64,000 bases of DNA. It comes from Cryobacterium sp. PH31-O1 (lineage in GTDB: Bacteria; Actinomycetota; Actinomycetes; Actinomycetales; Microbacteriaceae). Numbering within the stretch: the first letter of the stretch is position 1; every line of letters starts with the position of its first letter. Positions 54,596 to 62,966 of the stretch are shown one piece after another. The stretch is from assembly GCF_030063455.1 (NCBI RefSeq), contig NZ_JASITB010000003.1, forward strand, positions 62,001 to 126,000, written 5' to 3'. Under the pieces are notes generated by a model. It did not search any database, had not been told where the DNA came from, and worked only from the letters and a program-made list of their open reading frames with translations. The position numbers were made by a program, and so were the translations under genes.

Positions 54596-55897
54596 CTACT
54601 TCGTGGGCACGGTCTGCACGGCCAGGGCGAGGGTTCCGTCGGCGAGGCTGCCCCAGGCGTACACGATGGTGTTCGTATTCGCGGCAACGTCCACGTCGGC
54701 CGGACCGATGAGCGCGGCCGTGGTACCGGTGGCTGCTACCGCGGCCGAGATGGTGCCAACGGGCAGCACCAGCACGGACTCGTTCGGGTTGGTCAGACCG
54801 GTGATGGCTGGGGCGCCATTGGCGAGGATGTCAACGGCCGGGGCGGCAGCCACGTGACGCACGGTCAGTCGTCCTTGTCCGTCGCCGGGTGCGGAGGTGT
54901 CGTTGGTGAACAGGGCCGCGGTCGGAGCTCCGGCCTCGCTGAGGTGGGCCACCGCGGTGTAATTCAGGCCGGACGCGACCGTGAGCGCGACTGGGCCGAT
55001 TACCGGGGCACTCGCGTCGAGCGCATCCGCTGCGGTGATAGCCAGGGAGTAGCTTCCGGCCGGAATGCGGAACGTCTTCGTGAGGGTGCCGGGCTCGAAG
55101 TCGTCGATGACCTTCGTGTCGTCTACGTACACGTCAACCACGACGCCCGGAATGGCGTGCAACACCGAAACGGATGCCGGCGCAGCGGCCCGCGTGCGCA
55201 CCGTCTGCACAAAGAGGGCGAGGTTGCCGTCGGCAAGAGAACCCCAAGCGTAGACGACGGTGTTGGTGCGCGGGGCGATCGTGACATCGGCCGGGCCGAG
55301 CAGCGGAGCAGTGGTTCCGGCGGCGGCAACGACGGCGCTGATCGTGCCGACCGGCAGGTCGAGCACGGCCTGCGACGGGTTGGTCAGGCCGGCGACGGCG
55401 ACGGCACCGTTCGCGAGAACGTCAACGGCGGGCGCGGCGGCGACGTGGCGCACCGTGAGGCGGCCCTGCCCAGCAGCCAGCGGAGTGGTGTCATCGTTGA
55501 ACAGGGTGGCGGTGGGAACACCGGCATCCGTGAGGTGGGCAACGGCCGTGAAGCTGCGGCCGGCCGCAACCGTCACCGTGGTCGAACCGCTCAGGGCGAT
55601 GCCCACCATCGGCGAGCCGTTGGCGCTGCCGCCGAGCTCGATGGGGTTCGATGCGGAGATATCGACCGTGTGCGTTCCGGCTGAAATTGAGAGCGGGCCG
55701 AGCAGTGTTCCCGGCTCGAAATCATCGATGACGACGCGGCCGTCTACGGAGATGTCGAGGGTCAGTCCGGGAATGGCGTGCAGCACCGACACCGAGGCGG
55801 TGCCGGATGCTGCGGGAACGGCCGCCTGCGCCGGCGCGAGCCCGGCGAGGGCGACGAGAAGGCCGGCGGAAATTCCGACGGCGAAGGACTTGCGCAT
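54596..55897 (-). CDS. secreted DUF4397 domain protein
   Basis: 433 residues. A Sec signal peptide (MRKSFAVGISAGLLVALAGL, then APAQA-A cleavage) is followed by two tandem DUF4397 modules, each opening with ASVSVLHAIPG and containing VIDDFEPGTL, RLTVRHVAAAPAVDVLANGA and an ending FVQTV/LAVQTV. The modules are nearly identical, pointing to recent internal duplication. GGAGG precedes ATG 55897. No anchor is visible, so it is probably released or wall-associated. The adjacent RskA/SigK pair, which in mycobacteria controls secreted fasciclin-type proteins, suggests this is its target. Confidence 0.88.
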   Translation of the reverse strand: MRKSFAVGISAGLLVALAGLAPAQAAVPAASGTASVSVLHAIPGLTLDISVDGRVVIDDFEPGTLLGPLSISAGTHTVDISASNPIELGGSANGSPMVGIALSGSTTVTVAAGRSFTAVAHLTDAGVPTATLFNDDTTPLAAGQGRLTVRHVAAAPAVDVLANGAVAVAGLTNPSQAVLDLPVGTISAVVAAAGTTAPLLGPADVTIAPRTNTVVYAWGSLADGNLALFVQTVRTRAAAPASVSVLHAIPGVVVDVYVDDTKVIDDFEPGTLTKTFRIPAGSYSLAITAADALDASAPVIGPVALTVASGLNYTAVAHLSEAGAPTAALFTNDTSAPGDGQGRLTVRHVAAAPAVDILANGAPAITGLTNPNESVLVLPVGTISAAVAATGTTAALIGPADVDVAANTNTIVYAWGSLADGTLALAVQTVPTK

Positions 55898-56006
55898 TGC
55901 TACCTCCAGGTTGGTCGTGGCGGGAGGCGGCATTGCCTCCCCGGTAACACCTTCCCCGGCCTGGCAGGTTTCGGATGCACCGCTCCAACTTTTCTAGCGA
56001 ATCAGG

Positions 56007-56795
56007 TTAGAGCCCGCGCAACGCGCCGCGCACGATCGAGTCCCCGGAATGCGCGGGGTTGCCGTCAGACGGCTCTGCCGACACGTCAACGAGCGGATAC
56101 TGGGCGAGGTCGACACTCGCCGGAATGACGAAGCGGCCCGTGGACCCGTCGAGGAATCCGACGCTGACCAGGCCGGAGGCATCCGCTTTCAGGAGCCACA
56201 CTTCGCGCAGGCTCGTGCTGGGCACGGCAGTAGCATCGAGGTCAACGACGACCGTGCGACGTCCTTCGGCGGATTGCTCGACCCTGGCCGAGCCACTCGC
56301 CGACCAGCCGGGCAGGGCGTCGAGGGCAGCCTGGGCCACGACGCGCTCGAGAGGCGAGTCTGCGGTCGTGCTCGCGATGCCGATGGCGATGCCGCCGACC
56401 AGTCCGACCAGTCCGACCACGCCGGCGGCCGCCGCGAACGGCACCCAGCGGCGACGGGAGGGCAACGGAAGCGGTGCGGGGGCAGACAACAGCAGTGGCA
56501 CGGGGGACGGCGGTGCAGACAGCTGCGCTGGTGTGCGCACGGCCTCGCTCAGCCCGAGTTCCGCGTGAATGCCCGCCCAGACTGTTGCGGGTGGCGCGAG
56601 CAAACGATCGGAAGCGGCCGCGCGCCCGAGTTGCACCACCTGGTGCAGAGCGAGGTATTCGCTCGCGCACTCGGCACAAGTGGCGAGGTGGGCGCGTTGC
56701 CCGGCACTCGCGCCCAGTTCGGCCAGGGCAAACAGGTGCAGGTCGTCGGCGCCAATGTGAACACGTTCGGAGCGCGGGAGATCAGTAGGTATCAT
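56007..56795 (-). CDS. anti-sigma factor, RskA-like
   Basis: 262-residue single-pass membrane protein. The cytoplasmic zinc-type anti-sigma motif is HLATCAECASEYLALHQ (H-x3-C-x2-C). A proline-rich linker, one helix (AAGVVGLVGLVGGIAIGIA) and an extracytoplasmic RskA C-terminal domain (REVWLLKADASGLVSVGFL) follow. It starts inside the sigma factor gene (14-bp overlap), the usual pairing for regulator and target. It should hold the sigma factor inactive until regulated proteolysis. Confidence 0.92.
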   Translation of the reverse strand: MIPTDLPRSERVHIGADDLHLFALAELGASAGQRAHLATCAECASEYLALHQVVQLGRAAASDRLLAPPATVWAGIHAELGLSEAVRTPAQLSAPPSPVPLLLSAPAPLPLPSRRRWVPFAAAAGVVGLVGLVGGIAIGIASTTADSPLERVVAQAALDALPGWSASGSARVEQSAEGRRTVVVDLDATAVPSTSLREVWLLKADASGLVSVGFLDGSTGRFVIPASVDLAQYPLVDVSAEPSDGNPAHSGDSIVRGALRGL

Positions 56796-57336
56796 CGGAC
56801 ACCTCCAGCCGGGTGCGTAGTCTCCTCAGACTGCGCCGCATGTGACTCTTGACGGTGCCAAGCGGTAAGCCGAGGCAATCGGCAATCTGCACCTGGGTTA
56901 AGTCGTCGAAAAAGGCCAGGCGCATGACCTGTCGAGGCACAGGCTCGAGCTGATCGATCTCGTCGCCGACCAGCACCCGATTGACCACGCTGGCGCTGTC
57001 ATCGGAATGCTGTGGCGGGATGATTGAGGCGAGTGACTCTTCAAGTCGCCGCTGCCTGCTGCGCGCCTCATGGGTGTCCGCGACCAGGTGTCGGGTGATG
57101 CCGATGAGCCAGGCCGGCAGCCGGGAGCGGGTCGGATCGAATCCGGCCCGACCCCGCCAGGCCGCGATGAACACCTTCTGGGTGACGTCTTCGGCGTCGG
57201 CCGTGTTGGCGAGCGATCGCACGGCGATTGTGAAGATCAGCGGCGACCAGCGTGTGTAGGCCGCAGCCATGGCGCGCTCATCACCGTCTTGAAAGGCGCG
57301 GGCTAGGGCCGCGTCATCGTCGGTGAATGCGCTCAC
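56782..57336 (-). CDS. ECF sigma factor, SigK-like
   Basis: 184 residues. Region 2 (about 15-80) has LANTADAEDVTQKVFIAAWR, and region 4 (about 125-180) has LEPVPRQVMRLAFFDDLTQ followed by IADCLGLPLGTVKSHMRRS. No extra domains. GTG 57336 (MSAFTDDD) is taken as start; its ribosome site is poor (AAAGGA 11 bases off). Partner of the RskA-like gene, and probably directs transcription of the DUF4397 gene. Confidence 0.92.
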   Translation of the reverse strand: MSAFTDDDAALARAFQDGDERAMAAAYTRWSPLIFTIAVRSLANTADAEDVTQKVFIAAWRGRAGFDPTRSRLPAWLIGITRHLVADTHEARSRQRRLEESLASIIPPQHSDDSASVVNRVLVGDEIDQLEPVPRQVMRLAFFDDLTQVQIADCLGLPLGTVKSHMRRSLRRLRTRLEVSDDTY

Positions 57337-57467
57337 GTGGAGGAGGGTCCTTTGGGCCGAGATACGAACCGGGCACGGTCGCGGCGACCACACCTGTCGG
57401 GTGTCGACCTCCGCGCGCACCAGCATAGTGAGTTTCCTTCGACTCGGTGGCGGATTCCCACCGGCGA

Positions 57468-57512
57468 GAAGGGCCACAGCAGCAAACCCGACGTCGTCTG
57501 CTGTGGCCCTTC
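57468..57512. other. perfect 15-bp stem-loop between gabD and the sigma factor gene
   Basis: GAAGGGCCACAGCAG (57468-57482) pairs perfectly with CTGCTGTGGCCCTTC (57498-57512) around a 15-nt loop. It lies 105 bp beyond the gabD stop on the minus strand and about 130 bp upstream of the sigma factor start. Without a T tract it could be a terminator for gabD or a leader structure of the sigma operon. The rest of 57337-57617 shows no gene. Confidence 0.8.
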
Positions 57513-57617
57513 CGAGCGAAAACCACCTATCTGTTATTTCTCCCGTCGAAGGCGAAACGGATGCACCCCGGCTCAATTCACCGCAAGGTCCCGGAACTAT
57601 TTTCTACGACGTGCCGG

Positions 57618-59099
57618 CTAGGACACTGGCGTGAGCGTGTACTTCGTCGAGAGGTACTCCTGAATGCCCTCAAGCCCGCCCTCGCGCCCCAGGCCGGACT
57701 GCTTGACGCCGCCGAACGGCGCGGCCGCGTTGGAGACGACGCCGGTGTTCAGACCCATCATGCCGGTCTGCAGTTTGTCGATCATGCGCTGGCCGCGCGC
57801 GAGGTCGGTCGTGAAGACGTAGCTGATCAGGCCGAACTCGGTGTCGTTGGCGAGGCGCACGGCATCCGCTTCGTCGGTGAAGGTGCTGATGGCGAGCACC
57901 GGGCCGAAGATTTCGTCGCGCAGAATGTCGCTGCCCGGCTTGACATCGGTGAGTACGGTGGGCGCGTAGAAGGTGCCCTCGCGCTCGATCGCGGTGCCAC
58001 CGGTGAGCAGTGTCGCGCCGCGGGTTACCGCGTCTTGTACGAGGGTGTCGGCCTTGGCGACGGCCTTCTCATCGATCAGCGGGCCGATGGTAATGCCGGC
58101 CTCTGTGCCCCGCCCGATCTGGAACGCTTGCACTCGTTCGGTGATGCGGCGGGCGAATTCTACGGCGACGGACTCGTGCACGATGAAGCGGTTGGCCGCG
58201 GTGCAGGCTTGGCCGATGTTTCGGAATTTGGCGATAAGGGCACCCTCTACGGCCTTGTCGAGGTCGGCGTCGGCGAAAACGAGGAACGGGGCGTTGCCGC
58301 CGAGTTCCATCGACGTACGCAGCACGTTCTCGGCGGAGAGCTTGATGAGCGACTTGCCGACCGCGGTCGACCCGGTGAAGCTGAGCTTGCGGAGGCGCGG
58401 GTCGGCGATGATCGGCTCGGAGACCGCGCCGGACTGCGACGTCGTGATGACGTTGACCACGCCGGCCGGCAGGCCGGCCTCTTCGAGCAGGGCCACGAAG
58501 TGCAGGGTGGTCAGCGGGGTGAGCGCGGCCGGTTTGACGACAACGGTGCAGCCGGCGGCGAGCGCCGGGGCGATCTTGCGGGTCGCCATGGCCAGCGGAA
58601 AGTTCCACGGGGTGATGAGAAAACAGGGACCAACCGGGTGCTGGGTAACAATCATGCGACCGGTGCCCTCAGGGTTCACGCCGTAACGGCCGCTGATGCG
58701 CACGGCTTCTTCACTGAACCAGCGCAGGAATTCGCCACCATAGGCGACCTCACCGAGCGCCTCGGGTAGCGGTTTGCCCATTTCAATGGTCATGAGCAGC
58801 GCGAATTCCTGCTTGCGTTCCTGCAGCAGGTCGAAGGCGCGGCGTAGGATTTCGCCCCGCACACGGGCGGGGGTCGCAGCCCAGTCGGCTTGCGCTGCGT
58901 CGGCGGCGTCGAGGGCTGCGGCCCCATCGGCCACGCTCGCATCGGCGATGGTCTTGATGACCCGTCCGGTGGCCGGATCGGTGACATCGAGGGTGCGGCC
59001 GCCGGTTGCGGCGACCCACTGGCCGTTGATGTAAAGCTGGCCCGGCACTCGAGCGAGCAACTCGGATTCGTGCGTGCGCGCGTCGGTAACAACTGTCAT
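57618..59099 (-). CDS. gabD: NAD(P)-dependent succinate-semialdehyde dehydrogenase
   Basis: 493-residue aldehyde dehydrogenase oxidising succinate semialdehyde to succinate, the end of the GABA route. The Glu base is in SMELGGNAPFLVF and the catalytic Cys in NIGQACTAANRF; ITPWNFPLAMATRKIAPALA and FTGSTAVGKSL bind the cofactor. SGLGREGGLEGIQEYLSTKY is typical of the GabD group. ATG 59099 follows GGGAGA. Putrescine made by AguAB could reach it through GABA, but no transaminase gene lies nearby. Confidence 0.93.
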   Translation of the reverse strand: MTVVTDARTHESELLARVPGQLYINGQWVAATGGRTLDVTDPATGRVIKTIADASVADGAAALDAADAAQADWAATPARVRGEILRRAFDLLQERKQEFALLMTIEMGKPLPEALGEVAYGGEFLRWFSEEAVRISGRYGVNPEGTGRMIVTQHPVGPCFLITPWNFPLAMATRKIAPALAAGCTVVVKPAALTPLTTLHFVALLEEAGLPAGVVNVITTSQSGAVSEPIIADPRLRKLSFTGSTAVGKSLIKLSAENVLRTSMELGGNAPFLVFADADLDKAVEGALIAKFRNIGQACTAANRFIVHESVAVEFARRITERVQAFQIGRGTEAGITIGPLIDEKAVAKADTLVQDAVTRGATLLTGGTAIEREGTFYAPTVLTDVKPGSDILRDEIFGPVLAISTFTDEADAVRLANDTEFGLISYVFTTDLARGQRMIDKLQTGMMGLNTGVVSNAAAPFGGVKQSGLGREGGLEGIQEYLSTKYTLTPVS

Positions 59100-59192
59100 T
59101 GCATCTCCCATGCTTGTGTCTGCCCGTCGATCTGACGGTAATAGCCTAGCTGCGCCCACCGACACCGCCGGTGGTAGCGCATGTTTCTTCGG

Positions 59193-59813
59193 TCAGTGGA
59201 ACATCAGCGGAACGACCATGCCGACCGTCATTGCCGACATGGCGAGGCCCATGCTGGCGTGCTGGGCGGCGGCCCAACGACTCGCCCGCCCCGGCTGCCC
59301 GCCTCGGCCGCGAATCACCAGGATGACCACGAGAACGGATGCCGCGATCAGCACCCAGCCCAGTGGCAGCAGCAGCGACCCGGCCGCCTGCGCGTGCCCC
59401 GCGTGCAGTGTGGCGGGGGCTGCGGCATCCGCTACCAGCGCTGGCGCGGCCGGCAGCATGGCAAGCCACATGACCGCCATGAAGAGCAGCCCGGCGGCGT
59501 GTTGCGCGGTCGTTCTCCTGGCGCCTCCAACGCTGCCGGGTCGGAGGCCGGGCAGGATGACGAACATGAGTGCCATCAATACCACGGCCCAGGCCAGCGG
59601 CGAGAGCAAAGCGCCGGGTAGCGCCATGTCGAGCGTGGAGACGACCATGCCGACTGCTGCGGCGGCTGCGGTGACCGCCCGCCAGGGGCTCCGGGGCCGG
59701 CGGAAGGCCGCAAGCCCGCAGAACACGCTTGCGCCGGTGAGCCCGAGCGCGAGCACCATCCACACCGCGCTCCAGAGTTCGCTACCACCAGCCGTGCCCA
59801 CCATTGCGCCCAT
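59193..59813 (-). CDS. DUF5134 membrane protein
   Basis: 206 residues with six or seven membrane helices (for example LWSAVWMVLALGLTGASVF, ALLSPLAWAVVLMALMFVIL and the C-terminal ASMGLAMSAMTVGMVVPLMF). His residues in QHAAGLLFMAVMWLAML and QHASMGLAMSAM resemble the metal-type His pattern of this actinobacterial family; function unknown. ATG 59813 is set by TAGCGT six bases upstream. The 93 bp to gabD contain nothing clear. Confidence 0.75.
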   Translation of the reverse strand: MGAMVGTAGGSELWSAVWMVLALGLTGASVFCGLAAFRRPRSPWRAVTAAAAAVGMVVSTLDMALPGALLSPLAWAVVLMALMFVILPGLRPGSVGGARRTTAQHAAGLLFMAVMWLAMLPAAPALVADAAAPATLHAGHAQAAGSLLLPLGWVLIAASVLVVILVIRGRGGQPGRASRWAAAQHASMGLAMSAMTVGMVVPLMFH

Positions 59814-59819
59814 GCCAGC

Positions 59820-59825
59820 ACGCTA
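59820..59825 (-). promoter_or_regulatory. -10 hexamer TAGCGT of a leaderless start
   Basis: TAGCGT, then GCTGGC, then the ATG at 59813 on the minus strand. Confidence 0.5.
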
Positions 59826-59901
59826 CGCGCCCACCCACGCGCTGACTTGTCGACCGGCGCACGCTTGGGGTGTGTTGGTGCACCGTCATAATGTGCGGCG
59901 T

Positions 59902-61275
59902 TTACGACCGCGCCATGCCATAGATCTGGCCGGTGGACTGCTCGGCCTCGTGGTCGGGTCCGAGCGGAATGCCGGTGCGGTCACGCAGCAGCAGCGTCGC
60001 CGCGAAGGCGATGACCGTGACACCGGCAATGTAGAAGGCCACGGACGTGGCCGTTCCGGTTGCCTGAACCAGGGCAGCCGCAACGAGCGGAGCGAAGGCA
60101 CCACCGAGGATCGCGCCGAGGGCGTAGGTGATCGCGACGCCGGAGTACCGGATCGATGCCGGGAACAGTTCGGTGAAATACGCCGCCTGTTGCCCGTAGG
60201 TGAAGCCGTTGCCGACGGTGAACAGCGACAGGCCGAGGAAGAGGAGCCAGACGTTTCCGGTGTTGACCAGCGGGAACAGCAGGAACACCGTGATCAGTTG
60301 CACGATCCAGCCGACGATGTAGGTGTTGCGCCGACCGATCTTGTCGGAAACGCCGCCGGCGATCCAGGTCATCAGCAGCCAGACCACTGCGGAACCGGTC
60401 ACGGCCAGCAGCACCGGGGTACGTTCCAGGCCTACGAATCCGTTCGGGTCGGTGGCGTAGTTCTGCAGGTATCCGCCGGTGGTCATGTAGCCGGCGGCGC
60501 TGTTGCCCGCGAAGGTGAGCGCGGCGAGGATGACGAGCAGCCAGTGCTTGCGAAAGAGGGTGACCATCGGAACCTTGGTCTGCTGCTTGCGCTTGGCGAT
60601 CTCCTTGAACACCGGGCTCTCATCAACACTGCGACGCACGATGAAGCCGACGACGATCAGCACGAAGCTGAGCAGGAACGGAACACGCCAGCCCCATTCG
60701 AGGAAGGCGTCGCCGGGCGAGATGACACCGGTCATCAGGGCGAGAATGCCGGAGGCCAGCAGCAGGCCGAGCGGTACGCCGATCTGGGGGAAGGCACCCA
60801 TCCGGCCGCGCTTATTGTCGGGCGCATGCTCGACCGCCATCAGCACCGCGCCGCCCCATTCTCCGCCAGCGGAGATGCCCTGCAGGATGCGCAGCAGCAG
60901 CAGGATGATCGGCGCGGCAACGCCGATCTGCGAGTAGGTCGGCAGAACACCGATCAACGTCGTTGCCGACCCCATCAGGATCAGCGTGACGACGAGCATG
61001 GCCCGGCGTCCGAGCCTGTCCCCGAAGTGGCCGGCGAGGAATGCCCCGAGCGGGCGGAACAGAAAGCTGAGGCCGACCGAGGCGAAGGAGAGCAGGATGG
61101 CGATCTGCGGGCCGGCCGGCTTGAAGAACAGCTCAGCGAAGATCAGGCCGGCGGCGCTGGCGTAAAGGAAGAAGTCGTACCACTCGATGGTGGTACCGAT
61201 GACCGTGGCCATCGCCACCCGCCGCCGATCGGACGAGAGCGGGCTGGGCGGTGCTGCTGTTGAAACGGATGACAT
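59902..61275 (-). CDS. MFS transporter, MHS family, probable aromatic-acid uptake
   Basis: 457-residue permease with 12 membrane segments. ATVIGTTIEWYDFFLYASAA, GHFGDRLGRRAML and RILQGISAGGEWGGAVL are MHS-family hallmarks. It is distinct from the MHS protein at 35534-36886. Divergent from the aromatic catabolic genes across a promoter with paired operators, so it probably imports 4-hydroxyphenylacetate, homoprotocatechuate or a related acid (inference from context). ATG 61275 (MSSVSTAA) follows AAGGAAG. Confidence 0.9.
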   Translation of the reverse strand: MSSVSTAAPPSPLSSDRRRVAMATVIGTTIEWYDFFLYASAAGLIFAELFFKPAGPQIAILLSFASVGLSFLFRPLGAFLAGHFGDRLGRRAMLVVTLILMGSATTLIGVLPTYSQIGVAAPIILLLLRILQGISAGGEWGGAVLMAVEHAPDNKRGRMGAFPQIGVPLGLLLASGILALMTGVISPGDAFLEWGWRVPFLLSFVLIVVGFIVRRSVDESPVFKEIAKRKQQTKVPMVTLFRKHWLLVILAALTFAGNSAAGYMTTGGYLQNYATDPNGFVGLERTPVLLAVTGSAVVWLLMTWIAGGVSDKIGRRNTYIVGWIVQLITVFLLFPLVNTGNVWLLFLGLSLFTVGNGFTYGQQAAYFTELFPASIRYSGVAITYALGAILGGAFAPLVAAALVQATGTATSVAFYIAGVTVIAFAATLLLRDRTGIPLGPDHEAEQSTGQIYGMARS

Positions 61276-61342
61276 GTTCTGTGACTTCCTTGTCATTATG
61301 GGATCGCAAACCCGACCGAACTCACGGCTTGCGACATTGATC

Positions 61343-61360
61343 GTATATCTTATGAGATAC
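61343..61360. promoter_or_regulatory. GntR-type operator 1
   Basis: GTATATCTTATGAGATAC, near-palindromic 18-mer 68 bp upstream of the transporter start. Same length and outer bases as operator 2. Confidence 0.6.
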
Positions 61361-61459
61361 GAATACAATCCCCCTGGGCCCGTCACTGAGAGCCAGGCCG
61401 GAGCGGGCGTGGATTTCGAGGGCCACAAAGCGAAGGGGTTGCATTCTTCGCAAGATCGT

Positions 61460-61477
61460 ATATTATTTCAAATACAC
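61460..61477. promoter_or_regulatory. GntR-type operator 2
   Basis: GTATATTATTTCAAATAC, 26 bp upstream of the FAH-RraA start. It shares GTATAT...ATAC with operator 1 at identical spacing and probably binds the regulator encoded at 62954. Confidence 0.6.
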
Positions 61478-61502
61478 ACGCAGCGCCGCGAGAGGACATC
61501 AC

Positions 61503-62966
61503 ATGCAGCACCCCACACCGTTCACCGGCACCCCCGGCAAGGTGATCGCCCTGCACCTCAACTATCCGTCTCGCATCGCTCAGCGCGGCCGTACGCCGGA
61601 GCAGCCGTCCTACTTCTTGAAGCCCGGCACGTCGGTGAGCGCGTCGGGTACCCCGATCGAACGCCCGGCCGGCACCGAACTGCTCGCCTTCGAAGGCGAG
61701 ATCGCCCTCATCATCGGCCACAGCATCCGTCGGGTAACCCCGGAAGAGGGCTGGGCAGCCGTCTCGGGAGTCACCGCCGCGAACGACTTCGGCGTCTACG
61801 ACCTGCGCTACGCCGACAAAGGCTCGAACCTGAAGTCCAAGGGCGGTGACGGTTTCACTCCGCTAGGCCCGGCCGTGATCAACGCCGCCGACATTCAACC
61901 GGATGCCCTGCGCGTGCGCACCTGGGTGAACGGCGAGCTCGTGCAACAAGACACCACGGCTGACCTGGCCTTTCCGTTCGGCCGCCTGGTCGCCGATCTC
62001 TCACAACTCATGACGCTCGAACCGGGCGACGTGATTCTCACCGGGACCCCTGCCGGGTCCTCCGTCGTGCAGCCAGGCGACGTCGTCGAGGTCGAAGTGG
62101 ATGCCCCCACTGCGCCCGGCGCGCCGAGCACGGGCCGCCTGGTCACGCCGGTCGTCGCCGGCACGGTCGCGATGGCCGAATACGGCGCCGGACCCAAGAT
62201 CGACGACCTGCAGCGGGCCGAGGCGTGGGGCTCCGCTGAGACGGCCGGACTACCGACATCGACCGACCCGGCCACCATTTTGACCGACGACCTCAAGGCG
62301 AAAATCAATTCGGTCGGTACGGCAACGCTCAGCTCCCAGCTGCGCAAGCGGGGCTTGAACAACGTCTCCATCGATGGTCTGCAATCCACTCGGCCGAGCA
62401 TGCGGCTGGTCGGGCTCGCTCGCACCCTGCGGTTCATTCCCAACCGGGAAGACCTTTTCATCTCCCACGGCGGCGGGTACAACGCGCAGAAGCGCGCCTT
62501 CGACGCACTCCGCCCCGATGATGTGCTCGTGATCGAGGCCCGCGGCGAGTCCGGCACCGGCACCGTCGGCGACATCCTCGCCCTGCGCGCCCAGGTCAAC
62601 GGTGCCGCCGGGCTGGTGACGGACGGTGGGGTACGGGATGTGGCCGCCGTCGCCGCCCTCACGATGCCCACCTACTTCGCCAACGCGCATCCGGCCGTTC
62701 TCGGCCGCAAGCATGTGCCGTGGGACACCGACCTCACCATCGCCTGCGGCGGTGCCGCGGTGCAGCCCGGCGATGTGATCGTTGGGGATGCCGACGGCGT
62801 ACTCGTGATTCCGCCGGGGTTGATCGAGCAGGTCGTCGACGATGGGATCGAACAAGAACGCGAGGAGACCTTCATCGCCGACATGGTCGCCGCGGGCGAG
62901 GGCGTCGACGGGCTGTACCCGATGAATGCGACCTGGAAGGCACGGTACCGCGAATGGGTGAAGTGA
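61503..62966 (+). CDS. fused fumarylacetoacetate-hydrolase-like and RraA-like enzyme
   Basis: 487 residues in two parts. Residues 1-220 are an FAH-family domain (ELLAFEGEIALIIGHSIRRV, NDFGVYDLRYADKGSN, GDVILTGTPAGSSVVQPGD) like the HpaG isomerase/decarboxylase of homoprotocatechuate breakdown. Residues about 255-475 are RraA-like (AQVNGAAGLVTDGGVRD; GDVIVGDADGVLVIPPG), the fold of 4-hydroxy-4-methyl-2-oxoglutarate aldolase/oxaloacetate decarboxylase. The RraA part keeps the GG..D.GVRD metal-binding Asp-Arg. The fusion may join decarboxylation and a later lyase step. Followed by gntR (overlapping) and an hpaE-like gene. Confidence 0.88.
   Translation: MQHPTPFTGTPGKVIALHLNYPSRIAQRGRTPEQPSYFLKPGTSVSASGTPIERPAGTELLAFEGEIALIIGHSIRRVTPEEGWAAVSGVTAANDFGVYDLRYADKGSNLKSKGGDGFTPLGPAVINAADIQPDALRVRTWVNGELVQQDTTADLAFPFGRLVADLSQLMTLEPGDVILTGTPAGSSVVQPGDVVEVEVDAPTAPGAPSTGRLVTPVVAGTVAMAEYGAGPKIDDLQRAEAWGSAETAGLPTSTDPATILTDDLKAKINSVGTATLSSQLRKRGLNNVSIDGLQSTRPSMRLVGLARTLRFIPNREDLFISHGGGYNAQKRAFDALRPDDVLVIEARGESGTGTVGDILALRAQVNGAAGLVTDGGVRDVAAVAALTMPTYFANAHPAVLGRKHVPWDTDLTIACGGAAVQPGDVIVGDADGVLVIPPGLIEQVVDDGIEQEREETFIADMVAAGEGVDGLYPMNATWKARYREWVK

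Noticed and set aside
57420..57450. ECF-type promoter (GGAAAC -35) for the sigma operon
   Set aside because: No matching -10 at 16-18 bp; too weak to call.
59074..61263. 729-codon open frame on the plus strand
   Set aside because: Runs opposite the DUF5134 and MHS transporter genes; composition is low-complexity and no domain is seen.
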